From Ectocarpus siliculosus (taxonomy: Eukaryota > Sar > Phaeophyceae > Ectocarpales > Ectocarpaceae), in NCBI GenBank assembly GCA_000310025.1, contig FN649741.1, positions 2,129,068 through 2,164,784 on the forward strand: 35,717 nucleotides of DNA. The letters are read 5' to 3'. Position numbers and translations under genes: made by a program. The notes below the pieces were generated by a model. It did no database searches. It saw only the letters and a program-made list of their open reading frames with translations, and was not told the DNA's origin. This document shows positions 1 through 11,569 of this stretch, one piece after another (within the stretch, counting starts at the first letter, position 1; each line of letters starts with the position of its first letter).

Positions 1-49
1 CACCCCCACCCCCCCAACATGTTTGCCTTGGACACGCATCCACCAATAG
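1..49 (+). other. 3' end of the preceding Lon intron
   Basis: Non-coding end of the intron before the Lon exon. It opens with a C-tract and ends CCACCAATAG, giving the acceptor AG at 48-49. The coding frame has a stop at 47-49, so translation cannot continue upstream without splicing. Confidence 0.7.
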
Positions 50-529
50 ATAACGCTGCGAGGCCTGGTTCTTCCCGTGGGCGGCGTCCGTGACAAGGTC
101 CTAGCCGCTCGACGAGGAGGCATTCGCCACATTCTCCTCCCCTCCCGCAACCGCGGAGACCTAGAAGAGATCCCCTCCGAGGCCGCCGAAGGCCTGCGAT
201 TCACCTTCGTCGAAAGCATCGGCGACGTGCTGTTCGCGCTTTTCCCGACAGGGGACGGGATCGACGTGTCCCCGGAGGAAGAACAGGTGGCGGCTGCTGC
301 CGGGGACGAGGCAGGGGGAGCCAGTGCGGGGGGTGTTCGAAGCGCGGCTTTTCAGAGCGTACGCGAGGGGCCGGGCGGCAGCGTGCCGTTGTTGCAGCAG
401 CAGCAGGAGAGGCAGCAACAGCGGCAGCAGCTGGTGGTCGCTGGCGAGACGGGAGGAGCAGAAGGACGGAGTGGCAGCGGGTGGGAGTGGGAGTATGTTT
501 CCGGGGTGCTTTTAGAGAGCTTCCTCTAA
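50..529 (+). CDS. Lon protease (peroxisomal LONP2-like), C-terminal last exon
   Basis: This is the 3' exon of an ATP-dependent Lon serine protease; the upstream exons lie outside the window. An AG acceptor at 48-49 follows a C-rich intron end, and the open frame from 50 reads ITLRGLVLPVGGVRDKVLAA, the end of the Lon proteolytic domain. The Lys of the Ser-Lys catalytic dyad is the last K of GGVRDK (codon 95-97). The Ser would be on an earlier exon. The wording ITLRGLVLPVGG is closer to peroxisomal/plant LON2 proteins than to mitochondrial Lon. After FVESIGDVLFALFP (about residue 72) comes an added tail of about 85 residues, rich in Gly, Ala and Gln, with a CAG-rich Gln run near 390-430. The protein ends in SFL, which is not a canonical peroxisomal targeting tripeptide. 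Family assignment is firm; the compartment is uncertain. Confidence 0.9.
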   Translation: MTLRGLVLPVGGVRDKVLAARRGGIRHILLPSRNRGDLEEIPSEAAEGLRFTFVESIGDVLFALFPTGDGIDVSPEEEQVAAAAGDEAGGASAGGVRSAAFQSVREGPGGSVPLLQQQQERQQQRQQLVVAGETGGAEGRSGSGWEWEYVSGVLLESFL

Positions 530-1780
530 GATTGCGCTTGTGTAAAAGTGGTTGGTCGGTTCCCGGCGTTGAGCTGTGGATTACTTGTTTCTGTGTCTCT
601 GGAGCGCGATACTTTCTTCGCCTCGTGAGGAGGTGGACGGAAAAACTCCCAGACCTCGTGGGAGAGTGAGGCATGAGAAAATATTTTCCCATGCGTCCAT
701 GACGGTTCTTCGTGTGATGAGTGAAAATGGCACGTTGCCGTGGTGTTTTGTTGTCGAGGGAAGCATATGTATACTAGTGTCAAGAAGTTTCCTGTATCCG
801 GCTGTACTCGGGTCCCAAGGGTGTTTGTTTTGTGTTGCGTGGCTGCGGTCTTGGCGTTTTGGAGTTTGTCGGCGAAGTGCTGCCGGTCATGGGGTCGCTT
901 TTGAAGCCCCTTAGCGCCGAAGCTTGCACCCGCGTGTCGTTGTGGCCGACATGCGAAACTGCGGAAGTATGTGGCGGGCACTGCCGACTGCATGTGCCGG
1001 GTGTATGTATTTAGTGTACAAGAGTGAATGCGTTTCGGTGACTGGTATGTTTGGGATAGTGCCAGAGTATTGTAACAATACGTAGAACGCGCCAGCAACA
1101 TCTTAGGTTTCATGCAGTTCGCGCCACTTGAAGCGTGTCCATTTTCCTCTGTGGCAAACTATCAAGGATGTAGGTTTGATTGGGATTTAACGTGTTTTTT
1201 TTCGAATATTTGACATCAAGTTCTTGACCACCAAGCGCTCAGCAGTGAGGTGTACTGTATTGTGTAAGGCCGGCGTGGCAACGCACGATGCCCCTTTGTT
1301 GAGGCCTATCATCATCTGCCCCCCTTGTCCTTTGCCTTGGTTTGGATTAAAAAATGCACCGTAACCTGTACAGAAATGAAGCACATTTTTCTTAGTTGAA
1401 AACCCCGTTACACTTTCACCCTTCGCATGGCCGGTTGGAACCTTCCAGCCTTCAAGATGAATGCCCCGTTCATCTGGGAAAACAATCCCATGTGCGAACC
1501 CCCCAACCTGATTTGGATTGCGCGTGCTACACCTTTCACGTCGAACAACACCCGGACCGCCAGATAGACTCACGCACGTATGCCTTTCTTTGTTCTACAT
1601 GTACAGTGTACACGTAAATTTGCTATGCAGGCTCCTGCGAAGACGACCCCGCGAGAATTCTGGGGGGGACCTCCCGTTACCCCCCTTCTTTTGCTCACGA
1701 CGTCCTCTCCGTTGCTTACATACTGGTATGTCTTCACACTGACGGATGGATCTAATGGGCGGCGGCGGGCGCAGGTTCAA

Positions 1781-1865
1781 GCCTCTCTGTCTCTCTCTGT
1801 CTGTCTGCCCTCTTTCTTTCTCTCTCTCTCTCATATATCTCTCTCTCTCTCTTGCCCATCTCTCG
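1781..1865. repeat. CT-rich microsatellite
   Basis: Imperfect (CT)n tract broken by GT and CATATAT interruptions. It lies between the Lon and ankyrin-type genes. Confidence 0.85.
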
Positions 1866-4342
1866 CATAGAACAACAACGAATCTCAGAGGAGAAACACC
1901 GTACGCATAGATCGATGTCTCGACTTATTCCTTCTCTGCACTTTTCTCACATTCTTGTATTATTATAGTAGTATGCATAGTATGCATAATCTGAAACATG
2001 TTTTCACCCTATCTGTTGTCGAATGAATCCGTATTCCTCCATTAACAACCCAATCATGACCTTGCTGGTCTGAATGGTATAAGGTGAAGACATCCACAAC
2101 CTACTTCTCCTATTCGTATGCATATATATCACAAAAACAAGTCAGATCATTTGTCACTTGACACGCAAAAAATGGTAATACCGTCGACCGTCAAAAATCG
2201 CAACACAAACGATCGCAGCCAATCCCCCCCCCAAGAGGGCAAATAAGAAGAGGCGTAGACAACGCACGGAGTTGACAATACTGTACGCTAGAAAGGAAGG
2301 TCCAGTTGCCGCATGTTAGGCCTGCGGTCTATATCTGGAAAGCTGCCGATATTCGGCTGATTCGGATGCTGGAGTGCTGGAGGCTGGAGGCTGGAGAACC
2401 GGAGAACCGAACCTCTCGTCATACAATACACGCCTCCCGAACCCCGTGGACAAACGTGGCAAAAAAAAAAAACTCTCGGCGGCACGGCGGTACGCCCTCT
2501 GCTGCACACTCTATTGGTTTTGCTGCTGCTCCTGTCTTGAATCCTCGCCAAGCCGGCGACGTGTGTCAACAGATGAGCCTGGTGTAGCACAACTTCTCCT
2601 GACGACGACGACGGAGCCAAGGATCGGGGTGAGAGGATCACACTCGTGTGGCCAAGGCGGACCATAACAATTGGGTCCAATAGAACAAGCGAACAACCGA
2701 ATATCGCGGAGTAGAGATATCCTGGCCGGGCCCAGCTTTGCTGTTTTGGTCACCGGGAAGGCGCCGTTCAGTCAGCACAGAGAGTACGAAACGCCACCGA
2801 GATTGAAATCGTCAGGAGAAACACGTGTCTGAAGCTATAGCAGTAGAGGCGTCTATACACACTCCTGGAATTTTCGACATCTCACGACCGTTCCAAAGAA
2901 CAGTGCCGGCCACAGCAGTATGGTGTACAAGACACCGAGCGTGTGTGTCAACGCTACACCACTGACTGGTGTCGGCGAAAGCTGGTGACCTAGATCCCAG
3001 CCTGCACATGTGAGGGCAAGAGTAAGATCACTCATACACGTATTGCCTCCCCATCATGAAAGACAAAAGAGGACTGCGAGACACTTTTTTTTTTTGCCAC
3101 CGCTCACTTCTATGCGCTGTTCTACTGCCGATGTCCATCGCACAAAGCACGACTTGCCAAAAATCTGCAGGGCACCATAGGCAGTTCTCCTCTAAGTTCG
3201 TTCGCTAGCAGTTATCATGCCGTCGCTTTGCGTTGAACTGGAGACAGACTTCGCCATCGACACTTCAAGCACCCCATCGCGAACACCTTGGCCACTCTGT
3301 GGGGACGCGCACTTCAACGCAGGATTTGAACACACTGGTAACGTTTATTAGGTCATCCAAAACTTGGTGATAATAAGTTGGAGGGCATGCTGCTGTTGAG
3401 GTTATGTACACGAGAGCTTGAAAGAGTGAGGGTGGGATCTACGACAGTCACGCCAGCCTGCAAACGTTGCCTAATCCCTCCCAATCCAAAAGGGCACGTA
3501 AAAAGATCTCCCGCACACCGAGGTACCTCCCGGGCGGGCCGAAAAAACGTTTTCGACTTTATGCTTCTCATGGTGCGCAGATAGCCGACTTCCCGCAAGC
3601 TGCATATGGTGGACACATCGAGTTGTTAGTGACGACGTTATCATCCTTTGAGTGGGTTAGGTGCTCTCTTGATGTCCTGCATACGTAATACCCGTTTTGT
3701 GTGATCATGGCTTCGGGGTTCGCAAGACAGGACTAGCTCGCGCACAGGGTACCCCAAAGAAAAATGGGTTCCCCACCGCGGGACCCCTTATTTATATAGG
3801 AATTAGACTACCGGACACCCCAAACAAAAACTCCCAAATTAGAAAATGGGTACGCAGGTGTCGGAAAAATATGTTTTTGTACTCCGTTGCCCAAACTCGA
3901 GTCGGGCAGCGGGGGAACACCCCAAAAAGCGTCGTTCACCGTGATTTTTGTCTACCTCCGAAATTGATCAACAAGAGAAAGGGGCACCGAGAGATATACA
4001 GGCCAGGTATCGCTCTCAAAAGTCGGCTTAAATCACCCCTAGCTTGGCAAACACGTTTCTTGGTGTGTACATAGAGAGAGCCGATACAAAGTGGATTATA
4101 CAAATTGAAATCTGCACTGCAGAAGCTGCTCCAAAGTTGCGTCCCAAGTCTAGAGGGCATGGGGATAGTTTCGGGCGTCCTGGACAGGGCTGACCGTCGA
4201 AAATCCCGTAGAACTTGCTGTACGGGTCCCCATCAACACGTGTGCTACGGTCCTGTTGCTTGGAGGGAGGTCCGAGGTGGAGCATTTGCGGGAACCGCGA
4301 AAATCGCTTGTGAACAACTGATATCCTTGCACACTACTTGTA

Positions 4343-4362
4343 TGTTGTTGTTGTTGTTGTTG
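4343..4362. repeat. TTG trinucleotide run
   Basis: About six perfect TTG units in intergenic DNA. Confidence 0.85.
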
Positions 4363-4586
4363 TCTTCATTAAAAATCGTTCCGTTCTCCCTACCCCGTAC
4401 CTGCTTCTGTCCGTACTAGTCTAACAATTGACGCGGTCGGTTCCCGTGGTCACAGGTTACTTACCCAAGAAAGGTATACGAAAATGAAATGGACCCGCCG
4501 CAAGCCAATAGAAGTCAACAACAGATAGTCTAGGACACTCCGCTCGCCTCTACACGCAATGCGAGGTGACCATAGACTGGAAGATA

Positions 4587-4613
4587 GAAAGAAAAAGAAA
4601 AAGAAAAAGAAGG
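4587..4613. repeat. AAAGAA microsatellite
   Basis: Short purine-only tandem run of AAAGAA units, followed by more A/G-rich sequence to about 4660. Confidence 0.8.
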
Positions 4614-5161
4614 CAGCAGGTGGAGAGAAGGGAAAGAGAAAAAGAAAGTCACTCTGAGAAAGGCACACGCCAGAGTCACTACCGTGGCGACAAACAAACG
4701 AACAAACAGAGCAATACAAGACGACACAAACAACACAAGGCGGGCCACCCGAGACAGCAAATGCACGTCACCGTCCGTGTGGGGTTGGTGCAACGTGGCA
4801 GTGCCGGGGGGGGGGGGGAGTCAATCAAGGGGTTCAATCCGGCACAGTTTTTCGCGCAACTCGGTCCGCCTCTTCGCGTTTCCTGTCTTCCCTCGCCGTC
4901 TTCGTCCGTCTGCTGCACCCCTCCCGCCCCAGTGGTTGTTGCCGTGTCCGTGCTGTTGCCGGGCTTCTTGTTTCGTTTGAGCGCTCGTTGTCGGCTTTTC
5001 TCCTCTTCCTTCTTGTGCCAGGAGGTCATGAACCTCTTAGCTCCCTGCAATACCCCCCGTATGCCACGGTATACCCCGCTCCACCTTCGCCGCTTCCATC
5101 CCAGTCGTTTCCTATGCACCGCAATTTTCTGTTATTTACCATCACTCTCTCGCGAGCAGAT

Positions 5162-6649
5162 ATGGAAGACACCCCCCTGATACCAAGAGAGAGCACACCG
5201 CACGTGAATTGGCTGTCGCGCGCTTGGTCATGCCGCCCCTGGGGAACGACAGCAACAGCGGCAACCGCTGTGGAAGACGCCTTCGAGCCAGAGCTCCCCG
5301 CGGCAATCGGCCCAGACATTTTGTCTCAGATGGCTGAGTTTGTGGGCGACAAACAATACCTCTTTTTTGCGCCCGTGTCCCAAGACTGGCGGAGCGCGTG
5401 GGGGGGGCGTCCGACGGTCACGAGCTACGCCACGCCGTACACGTCGTTGTCGCAGCTGCGCTGGAGCCTCGACTGCGGCCTGAAGAAGGAAAAGGGGGTG
5501 CAGAACGGACGCGTGCTCTCGTCGCTTGCACGCACCGGTGACGTGGGGCTGCTCGAGGTCGCACACAAAAAACTCGGCTGCCGCTTGATGTCCAGATTTT
5601 TCGTCGTAGCTGCGGGATGCGGACACCTTGACGCGCTCATTTGGGCGACGAGAACCGGCGATCGTAGCTGGGATGTTAGCGCGAGTTCAGCAGCCGCCAA
5701 GGGCGGGCACCTCCACATCCTCCGTTGGGCAAAGAGCAACCGCCAGCCCTGGCAGGGCGTTACCGTTTGCTCGTCCGCTGCGGCGGGGGGGCAGCTGCAC
5801 GTGCTCCGGTGGCTGCGGGAAAACGGGTGTCATTGGAACCATTCAACGTGCACGGAGGCGGCGAGGGGCGGGCACCTCGCGACGATCCAGTGGGCGAGAC
5901 AACAAGGGTGTCCCTGGAGCGTCCGCACTTGTGCCGCGGCCGCAACGGGGGGTCCGCCCATTCTCCGGTGGCTGAGAGAGCACGGGTGCCCCTGGGATGC
6001 GAACACGTGTTTCGCGCTGGCGGAGGTCGGTGACCTGGCTACATTGCGTTGGGCGAAAGAGAACGGATGTCCTTGGGTCCAATCAAGGGTACTCAGTGCC
6101 GCTGCGAGAGGCGGAAACGTCGAAGTGTTGCAATACGTATTCGACAGCCAGGGCCACAACCAAGCCTTGGAAGGTCGGAGTGCGGACCTGTGTGGAGTGG
6201 CTGCGGGCGGTGGACATATTGATGCCCTGAAGTGGGCAAGGGGGAAGGGGTACCAATGGAACGAAAGAACGTGTATGGCCGCCGCAAGGGGGGGTCATTT
6301 GGAAGTTCTGCAGTGGCTCCGCCAAGAAGAATGTCCGTGGGATTATCTCACCATTCTTGCGGCTGCCACCCATGGAAACAGGCACGTCTCGAGTTGGGCG
6401 CGCGAGAACGGCTGCGATCTGCCTCCGGAAGCACGGGAGCCTGCGTGCTGCTGCCGCCGTTGCATAGAGTTCTTCGACGTGGGCGAAAATTGTTGTCAAA
6501 CGACGTACATTTTGCTCTACTGCTTTTGCCTCTATTTGCCGGCTAAGTGGTGCGGGATTCTGGGAGATCGAGTCTCCAACATGCAGCTCCGGCGTTCTGC
6601 TCGCGCATGCTGCCAACGGTGTTTCAGGGGCAGTGCAGCCATATCATGA
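5162..6649 (+). CDS. F-box-like/ankyrin-type repeat protein (495 aa)
   Basis: Single open exon. I start it at the ATG at 5162, which has purines at -3 and +4; the frame stays open upstream to 4988, but that part has low-complexity, UTR-like composition. An AG just before 5161 could be the acceptor of a 5' intron. Residues 45-105 form an F-box-like head (PDILSQMAEFVGDKQYLFFA, then SQDWRSAW). From about residue 117 to 419 there are about 11 degenerate ankyrin-type repeats of 25-27 residues with the pattern AA-GGHL-VLRW-RE-GCPW---TC. The repeat at 254-277 is shorter (TGGPPILRW in place of GGHLxxLRW), an in-frame deletion. The last 70 residues are Cys-rich (CCCRRC, NCC, CCQRC) and unlike the repeats. 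Such proteins are numerous in brown algae and other stramenopiles; they probably mediate protein-protein contacts and their partners are unknown. Confidence 0.85.
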   Translation: MEDTPLIPRESTPHVNWLSRAWSCRPWGTTATAATAVEDAFEPELPAAIGPDILSQMAEFVGDKQYLFFAPVSQDWRSAWGGRPTVTSYATPYTSLSQLRWSLDCGLKKEKGVQNGRVLSSLARTGDVGLLEVAHKKLGCRLMSRFFVVAAGCGHLDALIWATRTGDRSWDVSASSAAAKGGHLHILRWAKSNRQPWQGVTVCSSAAAGGQLHVLRWLRENGCHWNHSTCTEAARGGHLATIQWARQQGCPWSVRTCAAAATGGPPILRWLREHGCPWDANTCFALAEVGDLATLRWAKENGCPWVQSRVLSAAARGGNVEVLQYVFDSQGHNQALEGRSADLCGVAAGGGHIDALKWARGKGYQWNERTCMAAARGGHLEVLQWLRQEECPWDYLTILAAATHGNRHVSSWARENGCDLPPEAREPACCCRRCIEFFDVGENCCQTTYILLYCFCLYLPAKWCGILGDRVSNMQLRRSARACCQRCFRGSAAIS

Positions 6650-8360
6650 AGTACTGTAGTAGTATTGAAATATATACGAGGTCTTCCTTCGGGACGTGGT
6701 GTCAAGCTTCCCGAGGGCGACGCAAGATGACACGCCCGAAAGGCGGTTTGTGCCTGGCCGATCGGCAAAGAAAGTTAGTGCTCTTATGCCGTATAAAACA
6801 TCGCATGTGTGTTTGGAGCCAGCTCGAGCAGACAACAACTTGCCGGCGAAGGTCATACCCCGGGTGCTGGTTTGGGGATTTTGCTCTTACTGCGATGAAC
6901 TGAATTTGAATCCTAAACAACACATGCAGAGGCGAGAGCGCACGCTCCCCAAGAAACATATGAACACCCTGTTGGTGTATGCTCTCAGACTTGTCTACAT
7001 CAGCCGCAGTGTATCGTTGTGCCCGCTGCGAAGTGTCGACGAGAAAATGTGTTGGACGTTGCGATAAACAGCGATCTACATGTCAAAAAGTACATGAGAG
7101 GACGCGAGTCAGCACGTGCGATGGAATCGGCGCCTTTTGTAAATGTTCTCGGTACTTCGACTGCAAACCTAAACTCCCAGAGAGCTGGCTTCGATTCATC
7201 ACAGGCAGCGGCGACGGTGCAAGCTTTAAAGCAAGTAGATTATTATAGTATATTGGGGGCAGGGCATATGCCGTGATGTGATTATTATGTTTTTTGGTCC
7301 GGCACCAGTTGGCGCCCGCACTTCAGAGTCTATGTAGCTCTGGCCCAGGCTGGGGTTCTTAGTTCCTTTTGTGGGCCACGAATGGCCGCTACGTCGGTTT
7401 TAGTGTAGGGATTTTTAGGCGAGCTCACAAATGGTGCTCGACTTCTCAGATAATGGGTTTTCGAGGTGGGTGCTAGCTGTACATGATTTTGTAGCAGGGG
7501 CGGAGACATGTAATGCGCTTCTCCAACTCTGCAGTGCTCGGTTCCATACCCACGCGTATGCGTGAGAATAAGAATTATTCTGCACTAAAGCTGCAGCGCG
7601 TGTCGTTCTTTCAACGCGACGAGATTTGAAGCTGCCCTTTTCCCTCACGAAAAACCGCGTTTTTCTCAAAAGTTTCCCTGAATATTCCACACATACATGC
7701 ACACCAGTAAAGCCGCGCGAAACTCGTACTACGTCCGTTATACCTTCAAGAGAGGTGGATTCCAGTCTCTGCGAAGGACGGTCAGCGCCACCTTGAGCTT
7801 GAGGTGGGGTCCACGGTGGCTCCCCCTCAAGCTCACTCTCACTGTACCCTCCCTAGTCAAGCCACGCTTGAGCAGCTCGGCACTTACTCGCCTACAGAAC
7901 ACCGAAGGAACAGACGACTACCTAGAACAGTGGGGGGATACAATCCACGATTTACGAACCCTTCAGCCCCGTAAGATACAAGGTTGGCATCCACTACGAT
8001 CAAGACGCTACCTCTAGTCATCGACATGGCGAATACCAACCAGGCCAACGAGACCAAGACCAGGAAGAGAAACAACGAACCCAACCCCTGCTGCGGGCGG
8101 GGCCAGCACGACCACCACAAACCACGCCCGAAACACTACGGTAATAACCCATGTAATAACCCATCACCACCGCGGCGGACGAGCAGGGGCTTAGACCTGA
8201 GACGCACATACAGACCGTGGCGGATCCACAACCTCTCGCCCACTCCGTAGGATAGATGGGACCCGTATATATGATAAGCAAGAAATGTGAGAAAAGTTCC
8301 TTTCGCCGAAATTCGAGTTCCTAACCGAGGCGCCACAAGGTGTCCAAGTTAATTAGATAG
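6650..8360. other. Intergenic region, no recognised gene
   Basis: Contains the presumed 3' UTR of the ankyrin-type gene and then about 1.5 kb without a recognisable gene. Open frames here are short and lack family motifs. The only structure I see is an imperfect hairpin at about 7794-7835, with arms TGAGCTTGAGGTGGGG and CCCCCTCAAGCTCA. Confidence 0.55.
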
Positions 8361-8399
8361 GCCAGCTGCACCCGACAGGAGACGACAAGCCGAGAGCAA

Positions 8400-8660
8400 A
8401 CCGCTCCACTTCCCGTGGCAGTACACCTCTCCGCGAGATGGAGCATTCCAGAACCCCTTGCTGGCCTCATTCATGACCGTCTCCATGTAGTTCTCGGATA
8501 AGTCGAAGCCTAGGTCAGTCAAGTGGACCGTCTGCACTCTTGCATCTGAGTTTCCAAGGCGGCGTATAAGAGGGGATTTAAGAGGGTTTTGCGGTCGTGA
8601 GAGGAATATACCCTGCCCAGAGCGCAGAGGGCTTACGTGACAAACCCCACCCTTCAACTC
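8400..8660 (-). repeat. Diverged inverted copy of the satellite arm
   Basis: On the - strand this segment matches the arm of the downstream satellite. Its conceptual translation reads TVHLTDLGFDLSENYMETVM, against TVxVTNLPFDISESYAETVM in the main array. The DNA words CTCATTCATGACCGTCTCC and GTAGTTCTCGGATAAGTCGA are shared. It is the most diverged and most upstream copy and marks the left edge of the repeat region. Confidence 0.65.
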
Positions 8661-8868
8661 GTCCGACAGCTACGCGGACGGAAATCAGTGATGCTGGCAC
8701 GGTTTCGATCGGGGTTTTGGAAAAGATCTGCAACAACTAACCCAAAGGATATTTTCGCTGACATGTTGTGAAGGGACAGAAAAGTTCCTTGACGTAGTTT
8801 TTGGGACAACCGTCGTTGCCAAATCAAAGTTGTGACACAGGGTGGTCCTGCCGGGGTTCATGGTTGAC

Positions 8869-9200
8869 ACGGTAGTAAACACTGTGGTCATCGTGGCCGT
8901 GATGTGTGGAGAAATCGATTTCTCGCGTGGTCATCATGGCCGTGATGTGCGGGGAAACGGGGGAAAGAACATTGTGCCCATCATGGGAAATCGATCTTCG
9001 ACACGGTGGTGAACATTGTTGTGTCATCGTGGTCGTGATGTGCGGGGAAATCGATTTCCCCTGTGGTCATCATGGCCGTGAAAAGATTTTCCCAGCACAT
9101 CACAGCGATGATGACTACAATGTTCACCGGGTCAAACATCGAGTTGATTTCCCTGCACGTCACGGCCAAAATGGACGCGGTCTTCACCGTGTCAAACATG
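8869..9200. repeat. Foldback cluster of a ~57 bp unit
   Basis: A unit beginning TTGACACGGTGGTGAACATT, followed by GTGGTCATCATGGCCGTGAT and GTGCGGGGAAATCGATTTC, occurs in + orientation at about 8869, 8926 (partial), 8999 and 9063 (partial). It occurs in - orientation at about 9088-9134 and 9143-9198. The outermost copies are inverted, so the cluster can fold on itself. It contains GAAATCGATTTC, a perfect palindrome. Confidence 0.8.
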
Positions 9201-10261
9201 AGCCGGGGCCGGACCCCTATTTGACACAGCCAGAGACACAGCCAGAGCCCCACTCGACACCTAACCGGCCTCCTTGATCACGGTCTCCGTGTAGCTCTCG
9301 AAGACATCAAACGGCACGTGAGTTACGCAGACCATTCGCACCCTTGGGTCTGAGCTTACATCGGGGCTGTGAGAGCGGAGTAGAGCACCAGGGGGTCGGG
9401 TGAAAGACGGAAAAGAATCGACAACAAACAGGGTGCTGACGAAACAAGTTTCGGTCGGGTTTAATGCACATATTGGCGGGGGTGCTGTCCGAGCGTATCC
9501 GTCGCCGGGACCATGGGATTCGTGCCGAAGCTCTCGCATCAGCATCTCTACTCACGCTCCATAGCCTCGCCGGAAAAGTCAGGCCCAAGAACGCAGACCG
9601 TCTTCGTTCCTAAATCTGCCTTTCCACCTATCCCAGAGCTATTATGCGGAAACGGTGATCAGTGGACCAGCGACGTATCGAGCGTGGTTCTGGAAAAGGC
9701 TCTACAACAACCAGCAAGGGATAGTTTTGCTCAGCACATTGTTGTGAGCCAATATTATTCCATAAGCTGCTTATGCCTTTCCGGCACCACGCTCTGGTAC
9801 CGCGTTGGTAGAACCAAGCGTGGATCTGGAAACTCTTCAGAATCATCTGAAGGGATATTTTTGTCCAGCATATTGTTTTGAACAAAAATATCACTGAAGA
9901 TGATTGTTCAGAAGCGTCTCCAGAACCACGCTGGACACCTTGCCGGCCTCATTGATCACGGTCTCCGCGTAGATCTCGGATGCTCCAACGGCAGGTTAGT
10001 TACGCGTCATGCAGACCATCCGCGTCTTTAGGCCTGCCCTTACATCGGGGCTGTGAGAGCGGAGTAGAGCGCCGGGGGGTGGAAGACGGGAACGAATCGA
10101 CACCGAACAGGGTGCTGACGAAACGAGGTTCGAGTCGGGTTTATTGCATATTGGCGGGGGTGCTGTCCGAGCGTATCCGACGTCGCAACCATGGGATCCG
10201 TGCCGAAGCTCTCGCAAAGCAATAAACCCTACATGATGCTCTCAAAGACTCCCTGGAAACT

Positions 10262-11010
10262 CAGGCCCAAGAACGCGGACCGTCCGCGCGACACTTCCCC
10301 TTCCACCTCTCTATGCCAGAGCTACGCGGAAACGGTGATGAGTGGACCGTCGACGCATCGAGTGTGGTTCTGGAAAGGCTTTACAATAACCAGCTAAAGG
10401 AATACTTTGCTCAGCACATTGTTCAGAACAAAAATATTCCACAAGCTGGTTGTTGAGCATTTCCGGAACCATGCTCTGGTACCGCGTAGGTAGACCAAGC
10501 GTGGTTTTGGAAGCTCTTCAGCACAACCGCCCAAACGGATATTTTTGTTCAAATCCGAACAAATGCTTTCCTTTAGGTGGTTGTTCTGAAGAGTTTCCAG
10601 AACCACTCTGGACACCTTGCCGGCCTCGTTGATTGCGGTCTCCGCGTAGCTCTCGGATATGTCAAAAGGCAGGTGAGTTACGCAGACCGTTCGCGTCCTA
10701 GGTTAAGACTTTCCAAGGCGGCTCTCAGAGCCTCGGTAGAGAACCGGGGGCGGAAAAAGGATTCGGAAGATGGGAGGGAATCTACGGTAGACAGTTGGTG
10801 CTTTTGGAATGCAATCTTGAGTCGGGTTTGGTGCATATGGGTGGGAACGCTATGAATCCAACGCGTAGACCACGGGATTCATGCCGACACTCTTCACACC
10901 GGTAACTCTATGCTCACGTTCTGATAGCCTCCCTGGAAACTCAGGCCTAAGAACGCGGACCGTCGGCGTGCCTAACCTGCCCTTCAACATATCCGAGAGC
11001 TACGCGGAAA
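10262..11010 (+). repeat. Near-identical segment, copy 1 of a 2,281-bp-spaced duplication
   Basis: From TCAGGCCCAAGAACGCGGAC onward this stretch matches 12543-13291 almost base for base at a constant offset of 2,281 bp. Differences are few; for example AAATGCTTTCC here is AAACGCTTTCC in copy 2. Other monomers differ at many positions, so this duplication is recent. Confidence 0.88.
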
Positions 11011-11569
11011 CGGTGATGAACGAGGCCGGCGAGGTATCGAGCGTGGTTTTGGAAAGGCTCTACGACAACCAGCTTACGGGATACTTTCGTTCAGCATATT
11101 GCTCTGAACCAAAATATTCCTTGAGCTGGTTGTTGTAAAGCCTTTCCAGAACCTCGCTCGGTTCTACCTACCGTCTCCATACAGCTCCGGATATGTCGAA
11201 GGGTAGGTTCGTCACGTCGACCGTCCGCGTTCTTTGTTCTGAATTTTTCGAGGAGGGCTCTGAGAGCGTGAGTGGGACACTGGGGACGGAAGAATACGTT
11301 TGGAAGACGGAGTCAACCACAAACTGGATCGGTGCTCGCCTTTCGGTAGGGGTCAATGCATGTGGGCTAGGACGGTACCCGTATCCTCCCAACGTGGCGA
11401 CCATGCGATGCGTGCGGACGCTCACACACCAGCAAGACCCCCTACTCCCGCTCTCAAACACTCGTTGGAAACTCAGGCTCAAGAACGCGGACCGTCCTCA
11501 TGACTACCAGCCCTTAAACATATCTGAGAGCTACGCGGAGACGGTGATGAACGAGACCGGTAAGGCATC

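Larger units (their letters stand above)
530..5161. other. Intergenic region, no recognised gene
   Basis: About 4.6 kb between the Lon stop codon and the ankyrin-type gene start. The first few hundred bases must include the Lon 3' UTR and the last few hundred the 5' UTR or promoter of the next gene. Open frames here are short, overlap on both strands and show no family motifs I recognise. It holds a CT-rich microsatellite (1781-1865), a TTG run (4343-4362) and an A/G-rich AAAGAA run (4587-4613). The stretch 3740-3960 has several loosely repeated ACCCCAAA-like words and no clear coding sense. Confidence 0.6.

Noticed and set aside
201-692. 163-codon - strand open frame over the Lon exon
   Set aside because: Antisense shadow of the Gln-rich Lon tail; Arg/Pro-rich with no motif.
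4820-4845. GGTTCAATCC word resembling a tRNA T-arm
   Set aside because: No matching acceptor stem, D-arm or anticodon arm upstream.
4566-5180. 204-codon + strand open frame before the ankyrin-type gene
   Set aside because: Begins in an AAAGAA microsatellite and is low-complexity throughout; it overlaps the presumed 5' region of the next gene.
7305-7320. TGGCGCCCGC word as a retroelement primer-binding site
   Set aside because: No long terminal repeats, polypurine tract or reverse transcriptase reading frame nearby.
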